Shown piece after piece: positions 1 through 5,674 of a stretch of 7,004 nt of DNA (position 1 is the stretch's first letter; each line of letters opens with the position of its first letter). Position numbers and translations under genes: made by a program. The stretch spans positions 1 through 7,004 of the forward strand of contig JAUWNP010000221.1 of assembly GCA_030612585.1 (NCBI GenBank), in the 5' to 3' direction. Source of the DNA: Anaerolineae bacterium (lineage in GTDB: Bacteria; Chloroflexota; Anaerolineae; B4-G1). The notes under the pieces are model-generated. The model saw nothing but the letters and a program-made list of their open reading frames with translations, was not told the origin of the DNA and did no database searches.

Positions 1-2619
1 CAGCGCCAGCCGCCGCACGCCCACGTCGAAGGGCAAGAACAACGCCGCCAGCCCCAACAGGTAGGGCCACAGATCACGGCGCACACTGACCCCCACCAGG
101 TCGTGGGCGAAAGATTCGGATGGTTCCTCCAGCGCCGCCCCACCCCCCAGTCCGGCCAACCGCGCCATATACGCCGGGTCCCCCTCCAGCGATGCGTATT
201 CGGGCGAGTAGCCCATCACCCAGCCGGTGGTGAGCGCCACGGCATCCTCTCCCCACCCTTCCTCCCCCCCCGTTGGGGGGGATAGAGGGGGGGCGGTCAG
301 CCGCATCAGGTAGACCCCCTCCGCCTGGGGCAGGAACGCTCCCTCGTAACGGCCCGGCGCGGTCTGGGCCAACTCCACCAGCGCCGGTTCGCCTTCTGGC
401 CCGACCAGGCTCAGGCTCGCGTCCAGCCCGTTGATGAAACCCCCGCTCTCGTCCACCGCGTCCACCATGACGCGCGCCTCCTCCCCCTCCAGCGTCACCG
501 TCACCTCTACCGGCACGTCGGCCCGCTCGACGACCGTCCAGCGCACCGCCTGGGCCCAGAAGCGGGAGAAGCCATCCCACCCCACCCAGCGCTGCGCCCA
601 GCGTCCAGTCGCGTCGGAGGTCCAGGCGACGGCGCGGCCCAGCCCATACTGCCAGGCCGCCAGCAGCGGGTCATCCTGATGGGTGGAGAGGATCACGCGA
701 GCGGCAGGCTTGGGTGTGGTGGCGACGTAACCCGCCAGTTGTGGCACCGTCTCAATGCCGGTGAGAATCGGGCTGGAGGAGGTCTGCCGGGGGTAGAACG
801 GCTCCTCGACCACGTAGGACCGTTTCGCCAGTTGCGTCTCCTCGGCAAAGATGACCGGCAGGCTGGCGGCCCGGTCGGTGAAGTGGTAGCGCCCGTTGCC
901 CAGCGCGGCGATCTCCTCCAGGAAGCGCAGGTCCTGTCCAGCGCCAATGGCGACGGCACTCAGCGTGATGTTCTGGGCCGCGATCTCCTCCTCGACCAGT
1001 TCCCGCACCCCCTGTTGATGCTCGGCGTCTGACCCGTCGGCCAGGAGGATGATGTGGCGCACGGTCTTGTCGGAATCGGCCAGGTAACCCAGCGCCACCT
1101 GCAGGCTTTCGCGCACGTAGATACCACCGCCGCCGGCCTGGAGGCGAGTCACCTGGTTTATCACCTCCTCGCGCTGACTGCCGGGCAGGGGGCCGATGAC
1201 GTCAACTGGACGGTCGTCGAAGGCGATGACAGTGATGTCGTCCAAGTCGGTGATCAGTTCGGCGACGCGGGCGGCCGCCTCCCCGGCCAACCGGATCTTC
1301 TGCACCCCACCCTCCTGCACCGCCATGCTGCCCGACTTGTCAATCACGACGACGATGGACATGGGCGGGAACCGCTCCGGGTCGTGGAGGGTCATCTCGA
1401 CCGGGAGGGTCTCCTCCAGCGGTGTGTTGTACCAGCCTCCCACGCCATAGGCGTGCGGCCCGCCGACCGCCACCAGCCCGCCGCCCAGGTCACGCACGTA
1501 GGACTGGAGCGCAGCGAGGGCGCGCGGTGAGAGGCTCTGGGCAGGCGTGTCCACGAGCACGATGGCCGCGTACTCGGCCAGGCTCGCCGGGTCAGAACCG
1601 AGCGCGCCGGGGGTGCTCTCGCGCACGTCCAACCCGGCGGACCGTAGCGCCGCCTGCAGGTAGACCCCCCTTTCATCCCCCTCTTTGGGGGGGACAGAGG
1701 GGGGTGCAACGACCAGGACACGCGGCGGCCCCTCGACCATCGTGAAGGCAGAGAGGGCATTGTTCTGCGGGTAGACGTCGGCGGCGGGAGCGAGGTAGAC
1801 GCGGAAGGAGGTGAATCCCGGCTCGCCGGCCGCGAGCGGGATGGCGAAGGTGTTGGGGCCAGGGTTCAGGTACACCTGCTCCTGCGTCACGACCTTCTCC
1901 CCGGCCAGGACGGTCAACACAGCCCCCATACCAACCGTGGCGCGGGCGGTGACGGAGAGGGTGAACTCCTCCCCCTGGTGCAAGCGGCCAGGGGCGGACA
2001 GTTCGGATAGCCAGGCTTCCACCCGCCCCCCCTCAGTCCCCCCCGCAAGCAGGGGGGAGGCAAGTGAGACCACGTCCACCTGCACTCCCTGCGCACGGGC
2101 CAGGCGCACCGCCTGCTCGTCCTCGCCCAGCGTGGGACGACCGTCGGAGAGTATGACCATACGCCGGGCTGCGCCGGAGGGGAACAGTGCCACCCCCAGC
2201 CGGATCGCCCCCTCCAGGTCAGTCTGGTGGGTACGGGGGATGGAGGCAATCTCGCCCAGTTCGCCACCGGCCATCATGGGGCGCTCCACCAGCGCGTCGG
2301 CCCCGAAGAGCACCAGCGCCGCCTGGTCGTCAGGCCCCATCTCCACCAGCGCTGCCTCGACGAAGGCCAGCGCCCGCTCGCGCTCCGGCTCCGGGACGCT
2401 ATCGGACACGTCCACCAGGAAGACGACGGCCAGTTCGTCGCCGCCGTGGACGGACTGCATCCCGGCCAGGCTGAGGACGACCAGAAGCGCGATCAGGCAG
2501 CGCAGGACCAGCGCCGTCCAGGCCCGCCCGCGTCCATAGCGTCCAGTGGGCCAGCCCAGGTGGGCGAAGTAGGGCAGGGCTATGAGGAGAAGTAGGAAAA
2601 GCGGTTGGGTGAAGGTCAT
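1..2619 (-). CDS. Membrane protein with two VWA domains and a glutamine-amidotransferase-like domain (C-terminus off the left edge)
   Basis: The frame is open from ATG 2619-2617 to the window edge, giving 873 residues with no stop. Residues 7-19 and 36-54 are hydrophobic membrane segments. The first VWA domain (about 62-215) has a full metal site: D70-V-S72-D-S74, T133 in QTDLEGA, and D159 in LSDG. Residues 295-415 resemble the class I glutamine amidotransferase fold found in VWA proteins (LGGGLVAVGG, then YGVGGWYNTPLEE), but no cysteine nucleophile is visible, so it is probably non-catalytic. The second VWA domain starts at D427-K-S-G-S431, with D528 in ADGSD. A region with WQYGLGRAVAWTSDATGRW (about 650-675) and Ig-like beta segments follow, and a further membrane segment begins near 851. 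It is probably anchored in the cytoplasmic membrane as a protein-interaction scaffold. It is most likely the last of the three minus-strand genes of the cluster. No strong Shine-Dalgarno precedes the start; it was chosen because a typical MTF..PLFLLLL membrane start follows. Three C/G palindromic elements lie inside it in frame. Confidence 0.9.
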   Translation of the reverse strand, partial: MTFTQPLFLLLLIALPYFAHLGWPTGRYGRGRAWTALVLRCLIALLVVLSLAGMQSVHGGDELAVVFLVDVSDSVPEPERERALAFVEAALVEMGPDDQAALVLFGADALVERPMMAGGELGEIASIPRTHQTDLEGAIRLGVALFPSGAARRMVILSDGRPTLGEDEQAVRLARAQGVQVDVVSLASPLLAGGTEGGRVEAWLSELSAPGRLHQGEEFTLSVTARATVGMGAVLTVLAGEKVVTQEQVYLNPGPNTFAIPLAAGEPGFTSFRVYLAPAADVYPQNNALSAFTMVEGPPRVLVVAPPSVPPKEGDERGVYLQAALRSAGLDVRESTPGALGSDPASLAEYAAIVLVDTPAQSLSPRALAALQSYVRDLGGGLVAVGGPHAYGVGGWYNTPLEETLPVEMTLHDPERFPPMSIVVVIDKSGSMAVQEGGVQKIRLAGEAAARVAELITDLDDITVIAFDDRPVDVIGPLPGSQREEVINQVTRLQAGGGGIYVRESLQVALGYLADSDKTVRHIILLADGSDAEHQQGVRELVEEEIAAQNITLSAVAIGAGQDLRFLEEIAALGNGRYHFTDRAASLPVIFAEETQLAKRSYVVEEPFYPRQTSSSPILTGIETVPQLAGYVATTPKPAARVILSTHQDDPLLAAWQYGLGRAVAWTSDATGRWAQRWVGWDGFSRFWAQAVRWTVVERADVPVEVTVTLEGEEARVMVDAVDESGGFINGLDASLSLVGPEGEPALVELAQTAPGRYEGAFLPQAEGVYLMRLTAPPLSPPTGGEEGWGEDAVALTTGWVMGYSPEYASLEGDPAYMARLAGLGGGAALEEPSESFAHDLVGVSVRRDLWPYLLGLAALFLPFDVGVRRLAL
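247..293 (-). repeat. C/G-rich palindromic element, copy 1, inside the two-VWA gene
   Basis: On the coding strand a run of C, a short CTATC spacer, another C run, a small AACG loop and then a G run form a strong hairpin. It reads in frame as PPLSPPTGGEEGWGED, near residues 777-791, between the Ig-like region and the C-terminal membrane segment. Same family as the copies at 1664-1704, 2024-2060, 4314-4423 and 4490-4529. Confidence 0.75.
1664..1704 (-). repeat. C/G-rich palindromic element, copy 2, inside the two-VWA gene
   Basis: The coding strand reads CCCCCCTCTGTCCCCCCC, then AAAGAG, a G run, ATGAAA and a further G run. It is translated in frame as PPSVPPKEGDERG (about residues 306-318), in the link just before the amidotransferase-like domain. 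It has the same orientation as copy 1. Confidence 0.8.
2024..2060 (+). repeat. C/G-rich palindromic element, copy 3, inverted orientation
   Basis: The plus strand carries CCCCCCCTCAGTCCCCCC, then GCAAGC and a G run. In the minus-strand gene it reads SPLLAGGTEGGR (residues 188-199), directly after the first VWA domain. The opposite orientation gives a Gly-rich peptide rather than the Pro-rich peptides of copies 1 and 2. GGTEGG recurs in the neighbouring gene at 4490-4529. Confidence 0.8.
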
Positions 2620-2638
2620 ATCAATCCACACGACAAGA

Positions 2639-2812
2639 AGACCCGGGGACAGGGAGACAAGGAGACAAGACCCTTGCCGCGCCGATCAGCCCAGCCACGG
2701 CTAGACCACTTGCCTCCCAGCAAAAAGGAGACCCGGGGACAAGGAGACAAGACCCTGGCCGCGCCGATCAGCCCAGCCACGGCTAGGCCACTTGCCTCCC
2801 AACAAAAAAAGG
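2639..2812. repeat. 90-bp direct tandem duplication, two copies
   Basis: Copy 1 is 2639-2728 (90 bp) and copy 2 is 2729-2812 (84 bp). Both start AGACCCGGGGACA, continue through GGAGACAAGACCC and GCCGCGCCGATCAGCCCAGC, and end with CTTGCCTCCCA(A/G)CAAAAA. They differ by a few substitutions, one fewer GGAGACAA-type unit in copy 2, and a longer A tract at its end. Copy 2 supplies the -35 element of the promoter at 2792-2819; copy 1 has the same -35-like stretch but no TATAAT after it. Confidence 0.9.
2645..2669 (+). repeat. Left arm of an inverted GGAGACAA repeat pair
   Basis: The bases GGGGACAGGGAGACAAGGAG and the following ACAAG match the reverse complement of 3583-3607 at 24 of 25 positions. 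A shorter second copy at 2736-2751 pairs with 3615-3630. The unit is an 8-bp word (GGAGACAA). Together the left and right arms bracket the accessory genes at 2845-3558. Confidence 0.85.
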
Positions 2813-2819
2813 CTATAAT
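2792..2819 (+). promoter_or_regulatory. Predicted sigma70-type promoter for the zinc-finger antitoxin unit
   Basis: TTGCCT at 2792-2797 is followed after 16 bp by a perfect TATAAT at 2814-2819. An A tract (2803-2810) lies in the spacer. Transcription would start near 2826, giving a leader of about 20 nt before ATG 2845. The -35 half lies within the second tandem copy, and the -10 lies just past its end. Confidence 0.7.
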
Positions 2820-2844
2820 CCCAAGCATCATCTCAAGAACCACT

Positions 2845-2907
2845 ATGGACATTGCACCGGTTGAAACACTCGTCCGACAGAAGCGATATTGGACCTCTCA
2901 TGAATGA
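2845..2907 (+). pseudogene. Remnant of a DUF4258-like toxin partner, 20 codons
   Basis: ATG 2845 opens a reading frame of only 20 codons, starting MDIAPVETLVRQKRY and ending WTSHE at TGA 2905-2907. The first 15 residues resemble the N-terminus of small DUF4258 (MqsR-like) proteins, which normally run about 80-100 residues and lie directly upstream of a YgiT-type zinc-finger gene. The WTS-HE ending could be the original C-terminal tail brought forward by an internal deletion, since tails with W-T/I-x-D are common there. The stop overlaps the start of the next gene by 8 nt, the coupling expected of an intact pair. The promoter 25 bp upstream would still drive it. It could instead be just a short leader peptide. 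Confidence 0.45.
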
Positions 2908-3205
2908 GCAAATCCTCGATTGTTACTTCTGTGGCGGCAAGGTGACCGTGCAGCAAGTCAACGTTATGCGGCACTGGAAAAGCCGCTACATCCTGATCGA
3001 GAACGTCGACGCACACATCTGTACTCAATGTGGCGAACGATACTACGACGCCACCGTCGCCGAGGCGATGGACCAAATTATGCGAGCAAGCGAAAGTGAA
3101 CTGCCGGTCAAGCGCGAAATCCGCGTCCCTGTCATCGAGATGCCTCTTGTCTGTGCTAGCCCACAGCAAACCGGACTGACCATCCAAGACAAACCCTCGG
3201 AGTAG
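2900..3205 (+). CDS. YgiT/MqsA-type zinc-finger antitoxin-like protein
   Basis: The 101-residue product begins MNEQILDCYFCGGKV. It has two CxxC pairs, C8-Y-F-C11 and a second in ICTQCGERYYD about 30 residues later, spaced as in the YgiT-type zinc-finger domain (TIGR03831; N-terminal domain of MqsA). The stretch between, V(N)VMRHWKSRYILIENVDA, is typical of the family. After the zinc module come a helical region (AEAMDQIMRA) and a KREIRVPVIEM strand, also normal for these single-domain proteins; the DNA-binding helix-turn-helix of full MqsA is absent. In related loci it is paired with an upstream DUF4258 protein as a presumed toxin-antitoxin module, and here that partner is cut down to 20 codons. 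ATG 2900 is chosen over TTG 2852 because homology starts after it and it overlaps the upstream stop. No clear Shine-Dalgarno is seen, which fits translational coupling. Confidence 0.85.
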   Translation: MNEQILDCYFCGGKVTVQQVNVMRHWKSRYILIENVDAHICTQCGERYYDATVAEAMDQIMRASESELPVKREIRVPVIEMPLVCASPQQTGLTIQDKPSE

Positions 3206-3208
3206 CAA

Positions 3209-3376
3209 ATGGTTACTCCTGACAACACACTTGAGACCGAAAAAGAGCCCTCCTACCGAACACAATTGGCCCGCGAGGCGTTTGGGATGTGGAGCGACCG
3301 TGACCCCGACGAATATCTGGCGCGCAGTCGGGCCAGATTGGTTCTCCGCGACCAGGAGGTCAAGGTATCCTCGTAG
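3209..3376 (+). CDS. Small hypothetical protein, VapB-like motif, possibly truncated
   Basis: The 55-residue ORF starts 3 nt after the zinc-finger gene's stop, with GGAG at 3199-3202 placed 6 nt before the ATG, so it looks co-transcribed. The centre reads LAREAFGMWSDRDPDEYLA; an FG-M/I-W-x-DR-D motif is common in short VapB-type and related antitoxins, usually after a longer N-terminal part. The sequence is charged, with no membrane segment or cysteine. The last 10-15 residues (VLRDQEVKVSS) run into the region where the opposite-strand four-helix-bundle gene loses its homology, so this C-terminus may be a junction product. No toxin gene follows it. The function is unproven; it could also be a non-functional ORF. 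Confidence 0.5.
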   Translation: MVTPDNTLETEKEPSYRTQLAREAFGMWSDRDPDEYLARSRARLVLRDQEVKVSS

Positions 3377-3558
3377 CGCCGTCTCCTCCACGCCTCCGCG
3401 ATGTTAGCACACACCGAACGTGAAGACCGGCGAATCTGATCGGTCAAAGAATAGACCTCTTCACGCGGGAAGCCCTTCGTCATCTCAAATATCTCCATCG
3501 CCGCCTCAAAAGCCAACTGATAAACCTCAAGATCACGATGCGACCGAATCTTAGCCAT
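3253..3558 (-). pseudogene. Truncated four-helix-bundle (S23-type, TIGR02436) protein
   Basis: From ATG 3558 the product begins MAKIRSHRDLEVYQLAFEAA, continues MEIFEMTKGFPREEVYSLTDQIRRSS and RSVCANIAEAWRRRRYE, which is the classic first half of the four helix bundle protein family. That family is usually about 115-125 residues, and its second half carries an A-E..E-Q-WL helix. Here homology stops after about 63 residues (near 3370). The frame then continues to TAG 3255-3253 with an Arg/Ser-rich sequence that is only the reverse strand of the 3209-3376 ORF. A strong Shine-Dalgarno lies 8 nt upstream. The gene starts 18 nt after the stop of the BatA-like gene on the same strand, so it may be translated by read-through of that operon. 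GTG 3561 is an alternative start. The family's role is poorly known; members often sit inside 23S rRNA or in variable loci. Confidence 0.8.
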
Positions 3559-3566
3559 CACTCTTT

Positions 3567-3573
3567 ACCTCCT
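3567..3573 (-). promoter_or_regulatory. Shine-Dalgarno site of the four-helix-bundle gene
   Basis: The minus strand reads AGGAGGT, a perfect anti-16S match, 8 nt before ATG 3558. It fixes that start (GTG 3561 would be only 5 nt away). It lies in the short gap after the BatA-like gene's stop, and is much better than any ribosome site seen before the three large genes. Confidence 0.8.
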
Positions 3574-3575
3574 CG

Positions 3576-5618
3576 CTATCTCCTTGTCTCCTTGTCTCCT
3601 TGTCCCCCCCTCCCCTTGTCTCCTTGTCCCACATAGTACGCCCACCACTCGACGACGAGCACGCCCAGCGCCGCGCCCGCCAGCCACGGCCAGAACTCGC
3701 GGCGGCCTTGTTCCTCCCGTGTCGCAGTCACCACCTCCGCCTGCCCCACCCGCACCACCTCTCGTGGCGCGATGTTCGATTCGGCCTCGTCGAACAGGTT
3801 GACGGCTAGAACAGCGGATTGCAGGACATTATCGGATTGGTCGAGTTGCTCGACCAGGTAGACACCCAGTTGACCGGTGGCGGCGAAGACGGGAGGCTCT
3901 TCGCCCACCGGGAGCACGTGGCGGGTGCCATCCGGCGCGGTGGCGAGGATCTCTGTCGTCTCGGGAGCGGGCTGGATGGGGACAGGGTCGCCGGGCCGGA
4001 CGGTGGCAGGGAACCGCGCCGCACCTCGAGGCAGCAGCCAATCGGCCAAGTTGGCGGTGAGGATAGGAAAGGCGATCTGCAGCGGTAGGTCAGAATCGTG
4101 CAGGTCAAAGGTCAGCACGGCCAGCCGTCCCTCCGGCCGCTCGGCGACGAAGAGCAGCGGGCCGCCCTCGGCCTCGACCAGCACCCGCGCCCCCGGAGGC
4201 GGTTCCACGGCACGCGCCTGCAGGATGTGGACATCGCTCAGGTCCACGTAGCGCAGCAGGGGGTCATCGTCGGCCACACGGGTGATCGCTGTGGCGGTGA
4301 AGAAGCCCGTCATACCCCCCCCAGCCCCCCCTACGAGGGAGGGAGCAGCGCTCTCCCCAGACTCCCCTACAAGGGAAGGAGCAGCACCACCAGTCCCCGC
4401 TGCGAAGGGGAGGAAAGGAGGGGCAATGAGCCACAGGTTGCCGGCCGGGAGTGTGGTGGTGATCAGACCATCGTAGACGTAAAGATCGTACCCCCCCTCT
4501 GTCCCCCCCTGCAAGGAGGGGATAGGAGAATCGGGGGCCAGGCGGGTCAGTTCAACGCCCGGCAACGCGCCTAGCGCCCGCTCCAGGAAGAGATTGCCGC
4601 CGGAGATGAGCAGCACCCGCCCGGAGACGGGGGGTGTGTGCACTGCCCAGGCGGTGTTATCGAGCGGTAGCGCGTCCGCGTCCCCATCCCCAAGGGCCAG
4701 GTGCGCCTGCAAGACCTGTGGATCGTAGGGCCTGCCCTGAGAGGAGCCGAAGGACAAGTCGATGAGCGTCAGGTCGGCGTTGCCGTGCGCCGGAACGGGG
4801 AGGCGGCGGGCATCGAAGAGCACACCGTCGGCGTAGAACTCGACCAGGGGCTCGGCGTCCACACCACCAAAGTTGACTACACGAAGAAACGCCTGGGGAC
4901 CATCAGGTCCATCGCGCGTCGCCAGCGCGGTGATGGCCAGGTTATCGCCCCCGCCGTTCGGCTGAGCGCTCGCGGTGAAGCCCCCCACTCCCACGAAGCG
5001 TACCTCGCCCGGCAGCGGGGGCAACGTCTCCGGCAGAGCGCCGTCTGAGATGAGAACGACCTGCGTCTCCTCAGCACCCGCCAGCACAGCAGCCGCCAGC
5101 GCGAAGGCAGCCTCCCAATCGGCGGCACCGTTGGTGGGCGCGGCCCCGTCAAGCGCGCGGCGCAGCACAGACCGGTCGCCCTCCGCCTGCGCCAGCACCC
5201 GGGGCTGCGGCCCGACAACGATGATGGTCGCCACGTCGCCCGCCCCCAATCCGGCGACGATCTCACGCGCCGCCCGCCGGGCCGCCTCGAAGCGGGTAGG
5301 CTCCACGTCGCGAGCCTGCATACTGGCGGAAGCGTCCAACAGCACGACTACGCTGCCAGTGACGACGGTCGGCGCAGGAACGAAGGGCCGCGCCAGCGCC
5401 AGCGTCAGCAGTGCCAGGATGAGCAGTTGCAGAAGCAGCAGCAGACTGCGTCGCAGACGCTGCCAGGGAGTGTTCGCCTCCCGGTCGCGCAGGAACCGCT
5501 GCCACAGCAGCGTGCTGGAGACGAGCACGTCCCGCCGCCGCAGTTTGAGCATGTAGAGGATGAGGATGGGGATGCTCAAGGCGGCAAAAGTGAGTGCGAG
5601 AGGAGTCAAGAAGCCCAT
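3576..5618 (-). CDS. BatA-like membrane protein with VWA domain
   Basis: The 680-residue product opens MGFLTPLALTFAALSIPILI, the aerotolerance-regulator N-terminal (BatA_N) signature, followed by LKLRRRD and STLLWQRF. A second membrane segment lies at about 58-76. The VWA domain (about 88-250) keeps its metal site: D95-A-S97-A-S99, T162 and D192 in LISDG. A later segment (RVLLISGGNLFLERAL, then YDLYVYDG) resembles the amidotransferase-like part of BatA relatives. The final membrane helix is near 642-660 (WPWLAGAALGVLVVEWW). Such proteins sit in the cytoplasmic membrane with the VWA domain exposed and often work with MoxR-type ATPases; none is visible here. ATG 5618 is preferred to TTG 5642 because the family begins there. 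No good Shine-Dalgarno is seen, and the upstream sequence is a 7-bp repeat. Two repeat-derived inserts (about residues 399-434 and 364-377) and a repeat-derived tail, GQGDKGRGGQGDKETRR, are unusual. Confidence 0.92.
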   Translation of the reverse strand: MGFLTPLALTFAALSIPILILYMLKLRRRDVLVSSTLLWQRFLRDREANTPWQRLRRSLLLLLQLLILALLTLALARPFVPAPTVVTGSVVVLLDASASMQARDVEPTRFEAARRAAREIVAGLGAGDVATIIVVGPQPRVLAQAEGDRSVLRRALDGAAPTNGAADWEAAFALAAAVLAGAEETQVVLISDGALPETLPPLPGEVRFVGVGGFTASAQPNGGGDNLAITALATRDGPDGPQAFLRVVNFGGVDAEPLVEFYADGVLFDARRLPVPAHGNADLTLIDLSFGSSQGRPYDPQVLQAHLALGDGDADALPLDNTAWAVHTPPVSGRVLLISGGNLFLERALGALPGVELTRLAPDSPIPSLQGGTEGGYDLYVYDGLITTTLPAGNLWLIAPPFLPFAAGTGGAAPSLVGESGESAAPSLVGGAGGGMTGFFTATAITRVADDDPLLRYVDLSDVHILQARAVEPPPGARVLVEAEGGPLLFVAERPEGRLAVLTFDLHDSDLPLQIAFPILTANLADWLLPRGAARFPATVRPGDPVPIQPAPETTEILATAPDGTRHVLPVGEEPPVFAATGQLGVYLVEQLDQSDNVLQSAVLAVNLFDEAESNIAPREVVRVGQAEVVTATREEQGRREFWPWLAGAALGVLVVEWWAYYVGQGDKGRGGQGDKETRR
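3579..3630 (-). repeat. Right array of the 8-bp GGAGACAA repeat, coding for the protein tail
   Basis: On the plus strand TCTCCTTG is repeated exactly three times (3579-3602), then a C run, then TCCCCTTG TCTCCTTG TCCC (3611-3630). The array is the inverted counterpart of 2645-2669 and 2736-2751. It lies inside the BatA-like reading frame and encodes the last 17 residues, GQGDKGRGGQGDKETRR, right up to the stop at 3576-3578. Confidence 0.9.
4314..4423 (+). repeat. Cluster of three C/G palindromic elements, copies 4-6
   Basis: Copies lie at about 4314-4345, 4352-4382 and 4394-4423. Each has a C run, a CTACGAG, CTACAAG or CTGCGAAG centre, and a G-rich second half (GGGAGGGAG, GGAAGGAG, GGGGAGGAAAGGAGGGG). 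In the BatA-like protein they give a Gly/Ala/Ser-rich stretch with AAPSLVG twice. The three arms are diverged relative to copies 2, 3 and 7. Confidence 0.65.
4490..4529 (+). repeat. C/G palindromic element, copy 7, in the BatA-like gene
   Basis: The plus strand reads CCCCCCCTCTGTCCCCCCC, then TGCAAGGAGGGGATAGGAG. In the minus-strand protein it is IPSLQGGTEGGYD, sharing the GGTEGG core with copy 3 of the other VWA gene. It sits between APDS and YDLYVYDG, in what would otherwise be a conserved core segment. Confidence 0.8.
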
Positions 5619-5630
5619 AGTTCGTATTGC

Positions 5631-5672
5631 GTCAAACGTCAAGCGTCAAATGTCAAGCGTCAAGCGTCAATG
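5631..5672. repeat. Six tandem 7-bp units (GTCAAGC) in the intergenic gap
   Basis: Units are GTCAAAC, GTCAAGC, GTCAAAT, GTCAAGC, GTCAAGC and GTCAATG, in perfect 7-bp phase. They fill most of the 56-bp gap between the Asp-box gene's stop (5675) and ATG 5618 of the BatA-like gene, so the leader of the latter lacks a recognisable ribosome site. The style (KRQASNVKRQAS if read on the plus strand) matches low-complexity repeats scattered in Chloroflexota and cyanobacterial genomes. Confidence 0.9.
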
Positions 5673-5674
5673 TT

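Noticed and set aside
1811..2539. A 242-codon Ser/Thr/Arg-rich frame on the plus strand
   Set aside because: It is a GC-driven shadow opposite the first VWA domain, whose metal-site residues and membrane segments are clear on the minus strand.
2852..2899. Upstream TTG extension of the zinc-finger protein by 16 residues
   Set aside because: The added residues overlap the remnant toxin frame, show no family similarity, and ATG 2900 gives the normal family start.
3251..3345. Intact C-terminal half of the four-helix-bundle protein
   Set aside because: The residues translated here (Arg/Ser-rich, GSRSLHIP) do not resemble the family's second half and are the reverse of the plus-strand ORF.
2843..3391. 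A 182-codon minus-strand frame opposite the zinc-finger gene
   Set aside because: It is antisense to a gene with two conserved CxxC pairs and to its promoter-proximal region, has no recognisable domain, and its start lies inside the four-helix-bundle homology in another frame.
4490..4529. C/G palindromes as transcription terminators
   Set aside because: They lie inside long open reading frames, lack a following T tract on the coding strand, and recur at several places in the same genes.
5619..5642. TTG 5642 as the start of the BatA-like protein
   Set aside because: It would begin inside the 7-bp repeat with no ribosome site. The family signature begins at ATG 5618.
5631..5672. Possible CRISPR array or regulatory iterons
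   Set aside because: Units are only 7 bp and directly adjacent with no spacers. No replication or cas gene is nearby.
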